The notes beneath the pieces are model-generated. The model had not been told where the DNA came from. It did no database searches and saw only the letters and a list, made by a program, of their open reading frames with translations. Shown in pieces: positions 61,149 through 64,000 of a stretch of 64,000 nt of DNA. The DNA is from Prostheceraeus crozeri (lineage: Eukaryota; Platyhelminthes; Polycladida; Euryleptidae): NCBI GenBank assembly GCA_907163375.1, contig CAJQUW010005700.1:1-64000 (forward strand), written 5' to 3'. A program made the translations under genes and the position numbers. The first letter of the stretch is position 1. Every line of letters starts with the position of its first letter.

Positions 61149-61335
61149 CTGTCCAAGAGAGGTGAGTGATTTGTTGATGAATGCAGCTTCAGTTAATCTT
61201 GCTCCTTCAGCATCGGTTTTCGACACCCTCTCAGAACCCGCAAGATCGCACAGGGTTAGCTGACCCTTGGACACTGTGCCGGACACCTTGTCAGTACCAA
61301 TGACGTTGAGAATAACAAGGAGATGAGAGCGAGAA
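61149..61335 (-). CDS. Kinesin-14 type motor, coding exon with both switch regions
   Basis: A 187-bp exon between acceptor CATGATTTCAG and donor GTACAT on the minus strand; it begins with the third base of a codon and ends in phase 0. It encodes SRSHLLVILNVIG (end of switch I, SSRSH), then GQLTLCDLAGSERVSK (switch II DLAGSE, nucleotide sensing) and AAFINKSLTSLGQ. The protein hydrolyses ATP to move along microtubules. With the next two exons it forms the C-terminal part of the motor. The earlier exons with the P-loop are not in the window, so the gene starts beyond 64000. Confidence 0.92.
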
Positions 61336-61576
61336 CTGAAATCATGAGATAAAAATTTTATTGAAAGAAATACCAATTAATAAGTGCACATATATAAAGT
61401 AAAAAACATCAATAAACAACAGGGGTGGGGTCGGTAATAATACGCAGAACATTCGGTGAATGCCCATCAAGGAATTTTTTTTATACTGTATTTTTACAAA
61501 GTACTTTTTCCGAAAAAAACTGCAATATCCATCGCTACTGCCCTGACTAGTGGTAGATGTTTCATGAAACACACCT
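61336..61576. other. Kinesin intron sequence before the Harbinger element
   Basis: Short AT-rich stretch upstream of the kinesin exon (minus strand), with no gene or repeat recognised. The Harbinger element begins next, so it lies inside the kinesin transcription unit. Confidence 0.6.
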
Positions 61577-61811
61577 GGGGCCGATTTTATCAAACTACAG
61601 TAACTGTAATTTACAGTTTTACAGTCACAGAGTTACAGTTGCAGTTTACAGATCTGTAAGAATGCATTTTATCAAAAAAATTGTCAAACTGTAAGCTGTA
61701 TTCTGTGACGAGGTACTGTAAACTATGATCTTCACGTGACATGTATAGAAGCTATAAGAAGCTCGGCGAGCTTGTTGCTTTGTTTCTTGTCCAGCTGTCA
61801 GCGTGATTATT

Positions 61812-62497
61812 ATGTTAACTGTCCCACAAAAGACTTTATTTCTGACGGAATTAAATAAGCACAAAGCCGTTTTGCAGAGTTTTGCAAATTTCAATCTGCT
61901 AGTGACGGTAAGAAGAAGAAGGACGATGTTTGGAAAGAAATCCATCTTTTATTACAAGCCAACGGATTTGCGGGCTCCTTGGATCAACTTCGGGACCAAG
62001 AGTTCCGGAATCTGCGTCGTTCAACAATGCGCAAAATCGACAAGAGAGCCATGAGATCCGGAGCTGGCAACGAAGCATGTGCGAAGCTCAGTGAGATAGA
62101 TGACTTGCTGCTTGCTTTTATTGGTAAAGACTCGCCAGTCGTCGTAGCCATTCCATCCAATGAGTCGGTTTGCGGACCTTCATCGGCGGAAGTCGATGCG
62201 ATGGAGGAAGCGGCGGAGAGTACCAGTAGACCTGTGAGTTTTTTGGAGAATTTGTCGCAAGCAGGTTATGAGGAGGAGCAAGAAGATGAAAGCAAACATC
62301 GTGAACACCATCGTCCCGGAATGAAGAGATCGCGTAAACAAGAGAAAGTGGATAAGGATCAGCTGATATGTGAGAATTTAAGGAAGCAGAACAAGAAACT
62401 GGACATGGAATACAAGAAATTGAGGTTGGAAGTCTGTCTCCTGAAAGATGATTGTCGCCAGCGTAACCTTACAATCGACTTTTCTGATAGTGACTGA
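61812..62497 (+). pseudogene. Harbinger Myb/SANT-like DNA-binding protein, one frameshift
   Basis: Starts MLTVPQKTLFLTELNKHKAV at 61812. The helical Myb-like domain continues as DDVWKEIHLLLQANGF in the next frame after a frame change near 61900, then DQEFRNLRRSTMRKIDKRA. The C-terminal third is acidic, then Lys-rich, then a coiled-coil-like helix (LICENLRKQNKKLDMEYKK), ending FSDSD at TGA 62497. About 228 codons overall. In this superfamily the partner protein binds the ends and carries the transposase into the nucleus. The frame change falls at GGTAAGAAGAAGAAG, which resembles a splice donor, but no acceptor is near. Confidence 0.8.
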
Positions 62498-62880
62498 AGG
62501 GCATAGTAGTAACAAATGGTTTCTTTCAACTACCGTAATAAATTGTTTTGAAAATCGACTTATCTTTTTTAAATTTAAGCTGAGTAATTCTCTATAGGTA
62601 CTATCTGGGCTTCATAATAATGGAAAGATCTTATGATGGCCTTATTTTCGGGAGGCTTAAAATATTTGAAGATGAAAGCCAAATCGTAAATATAATTTAA
62701 TTTACGGCAGCAAACGGGAGATTGTTGATCATAGCCATATCGTTTACCGATTTGTGAAAAACTTCCTTTTATTGTCATATTGCCAGGCAGTATATTGTTA
62801 TAAAATGAGTAAAAGAAAACACAAAAATACCCAAATGAGTAGTAAACCCGTAAATATAACTTTTATTCAACAAAGACAAT

Positions 62881-63931
62881 TTATTCAAAAAAAGCAATTA
62901 ATTGTTGTCTCCGGTCTAAGTTTTCCACCTCATTTTCACTATCACTATCAGCTTCCGATGTTGATTCATTATTGACTTCGCTCAGTGAAATACTGTCATC
63001 ACTTTGAATATCTTCTTCAGTTTCAACATAATCTTCTCGCTCCACCTCGAGGCAAAGATTGTGTAATACAAAAACCGCTTTGATTAACTCACATGCATTA
63101 TTTTGTTCCTTTTAGCCGGATATTGCGTAAAATTGGAAACCGGTTCTTCATTATACCGAAAGTTCTCTCGATAATTGAGCGAGTAGATTTATGCGCATCA
63201 TTGAATGAATCTTGAGCACCAACTACATGGCCTTGGAGAGGCGGCATAAACCAATCATTACAAGCGTAAATTGAATCCCCAAGAATAACGGCTCCAGGAA
63301 ATGGCCTCCAACCATTGCTTTCGAAGGTAAGAAATAAGGACGATCGCCTCATTACTCTTGCATCATTGACAGATCAAGGCCAGCGGGCACTGAGGTAAAA
63401 TACTTCGTGATGAGGCCCGCAAACAGTCATTACATTAAGTGAATGGCCTTTCTTATGTCTATCAACATACTGATGTTCAAATATACTGGGTGCTGTAATT
63501 GGAATAAGTGTGCCATCCACCACACCGCATACACATGGCATGCCTCCAGCTTGAAAAAAATCAATCGATAAAGTTTGTGGGTTATTTGACCGCCATTTCA
63601 CTGTTTCTTCAAACAGCTCAAGGACGATAGCGTCAACAACTCGTTTAACCATTTGGCACATACTCAATTCCGACGGACCATGTGCATCTCTCAAAACATG
63701 ATAGACTGAGTTGGTGGTGAAATATCTTATCACACAAAGAAGTTGCTGGCGAGCACTAATCGCTTCACTCCGTTCAGTTGATGGCTCCAAATACTTTTTG
63801 AGACGTTTTAGGAGAAACTCAAATGTAGCTGGTTGCAATCGAAACCGCTGCTTCCAGTCATCATCTTTCTTGAAAAGACTACGATCATGAAAGATGCGTG
63901 TTTTACGCCGACCTCTATTTAACCCTTGCAT
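62881..63931 (-). pseudogene. HARBI1-type Harbinger transposase, two lesions
   Basis: Starts MQGLNRGRRKTRIFHDRS at 63931. It carries the N-terminal helical region, then the three DDE residues: D in CGVVDGTLIPI (near 63505), D in VILGDSIYACNDW (near 63270) and E in STRSIIERTFGIMKNRFP (near 63160). A TGA interrupts after LSARWP near 63370, where relatives have Gly. A frameshift near 63100 separates IRLKGTK from the C-terminal NNACELIKAVFVLHNLC segment, which ends at TAA 62881 after an acidic tail. About 350 codons, the usual length, so damage is light. It may retain a few active relatives elsewhere. Confidence 0.9.
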
Positions 63932-64000
63932 GTCGATAACCGGATCAAAACCGTCGAAATCCTTCGAAGGGCTGTCACTTAAAGGCTACAGACTGGCACA

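Larger units (their letters stand above)
61577..64000. mobile_element. PIF/Harbinger DNA transposon, left part (runs off the window)
   Basis: The left end appears to be GGGGCCGATTTTATCAAACT near 61577, a Harbinger-like terminus, followed by several subterminal ACAGT/ACTGTA motifs up to ~61700. Inside are the two genes typical of the superfamily in convergent order: a Myb/SANT-like protein (plus) and a HARBI1-type DDE transposase (minus). The right end and the target duplication lie beyond 64000. Confidence 0.85.

Overview
The window reads as AT-rich, repeat-dense intergenic and intronic DNA from an animal nuclear genome, probably a marine invertebrate. Evidence: spliced kinesin exons with GT-AG borders, animal-type DNA transposons (hAT, mariner, PIF/Harbinger) and a Polinton-like element with a protein-primed family B DNA polymerase. 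An echinoderm is possible from the general look, but nothing here proves it.

Layout. 1-2276 is a nearly pure polypurine tract. 2277-11780 has no convincing host gene; it holds a hAT transposase relic (6145-6300), a 2,457-bp hAT element with perfect 8-bp target duplications (6902-9358) and a ~100-bp hairpin (9982-10083). 11785-13621 and 46886-49025 are the flanks of the large insertion. They also form a diverged inverted duplication, and one flank carries a 777-bp terminal-inverted-repeat element. 13622-46885 is a 33.3-kb Polinton-like insertion with an exact 6-bp target duplication (TGCAAT). It is one giant imperfect palindrome. Each arm carries, from outside in, short subterminal repeats, a TATA-type promoter, small open frames and a polymerase B region. 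The right arm holds a second, partial polymerase copy. The middle is a tandem array of about 14 kb built on a 155-bp unit. No integrase, packaging ATPase or protease was recognised, so it looks like a broken, non-autonomous fossil.

49026-54189 has no recognised gene. 54190-61335 holds the last three coding exons of a C-terminal-motor kinesin (kinesin-14 type) on the minus strand. Its introns contain an internally deleted mariner, foldback elements, a tRNA-like sequence and an inverted pair of tRNA-derived repeats. From about 61577 to the window end lies a two-gene PIF/Harbinger element: a Myb-like protein on plus and a HARBI1-type transposase on minus, each lightly damaged.

The strongest observation is the palindromic Polinton-like element. 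A paralogous sequence at 48060-48455 preserves the uninterrupted target, with one TGCAAT. This fixes both ends of the insertion and shows that the whole palindrome sits in a single target site.
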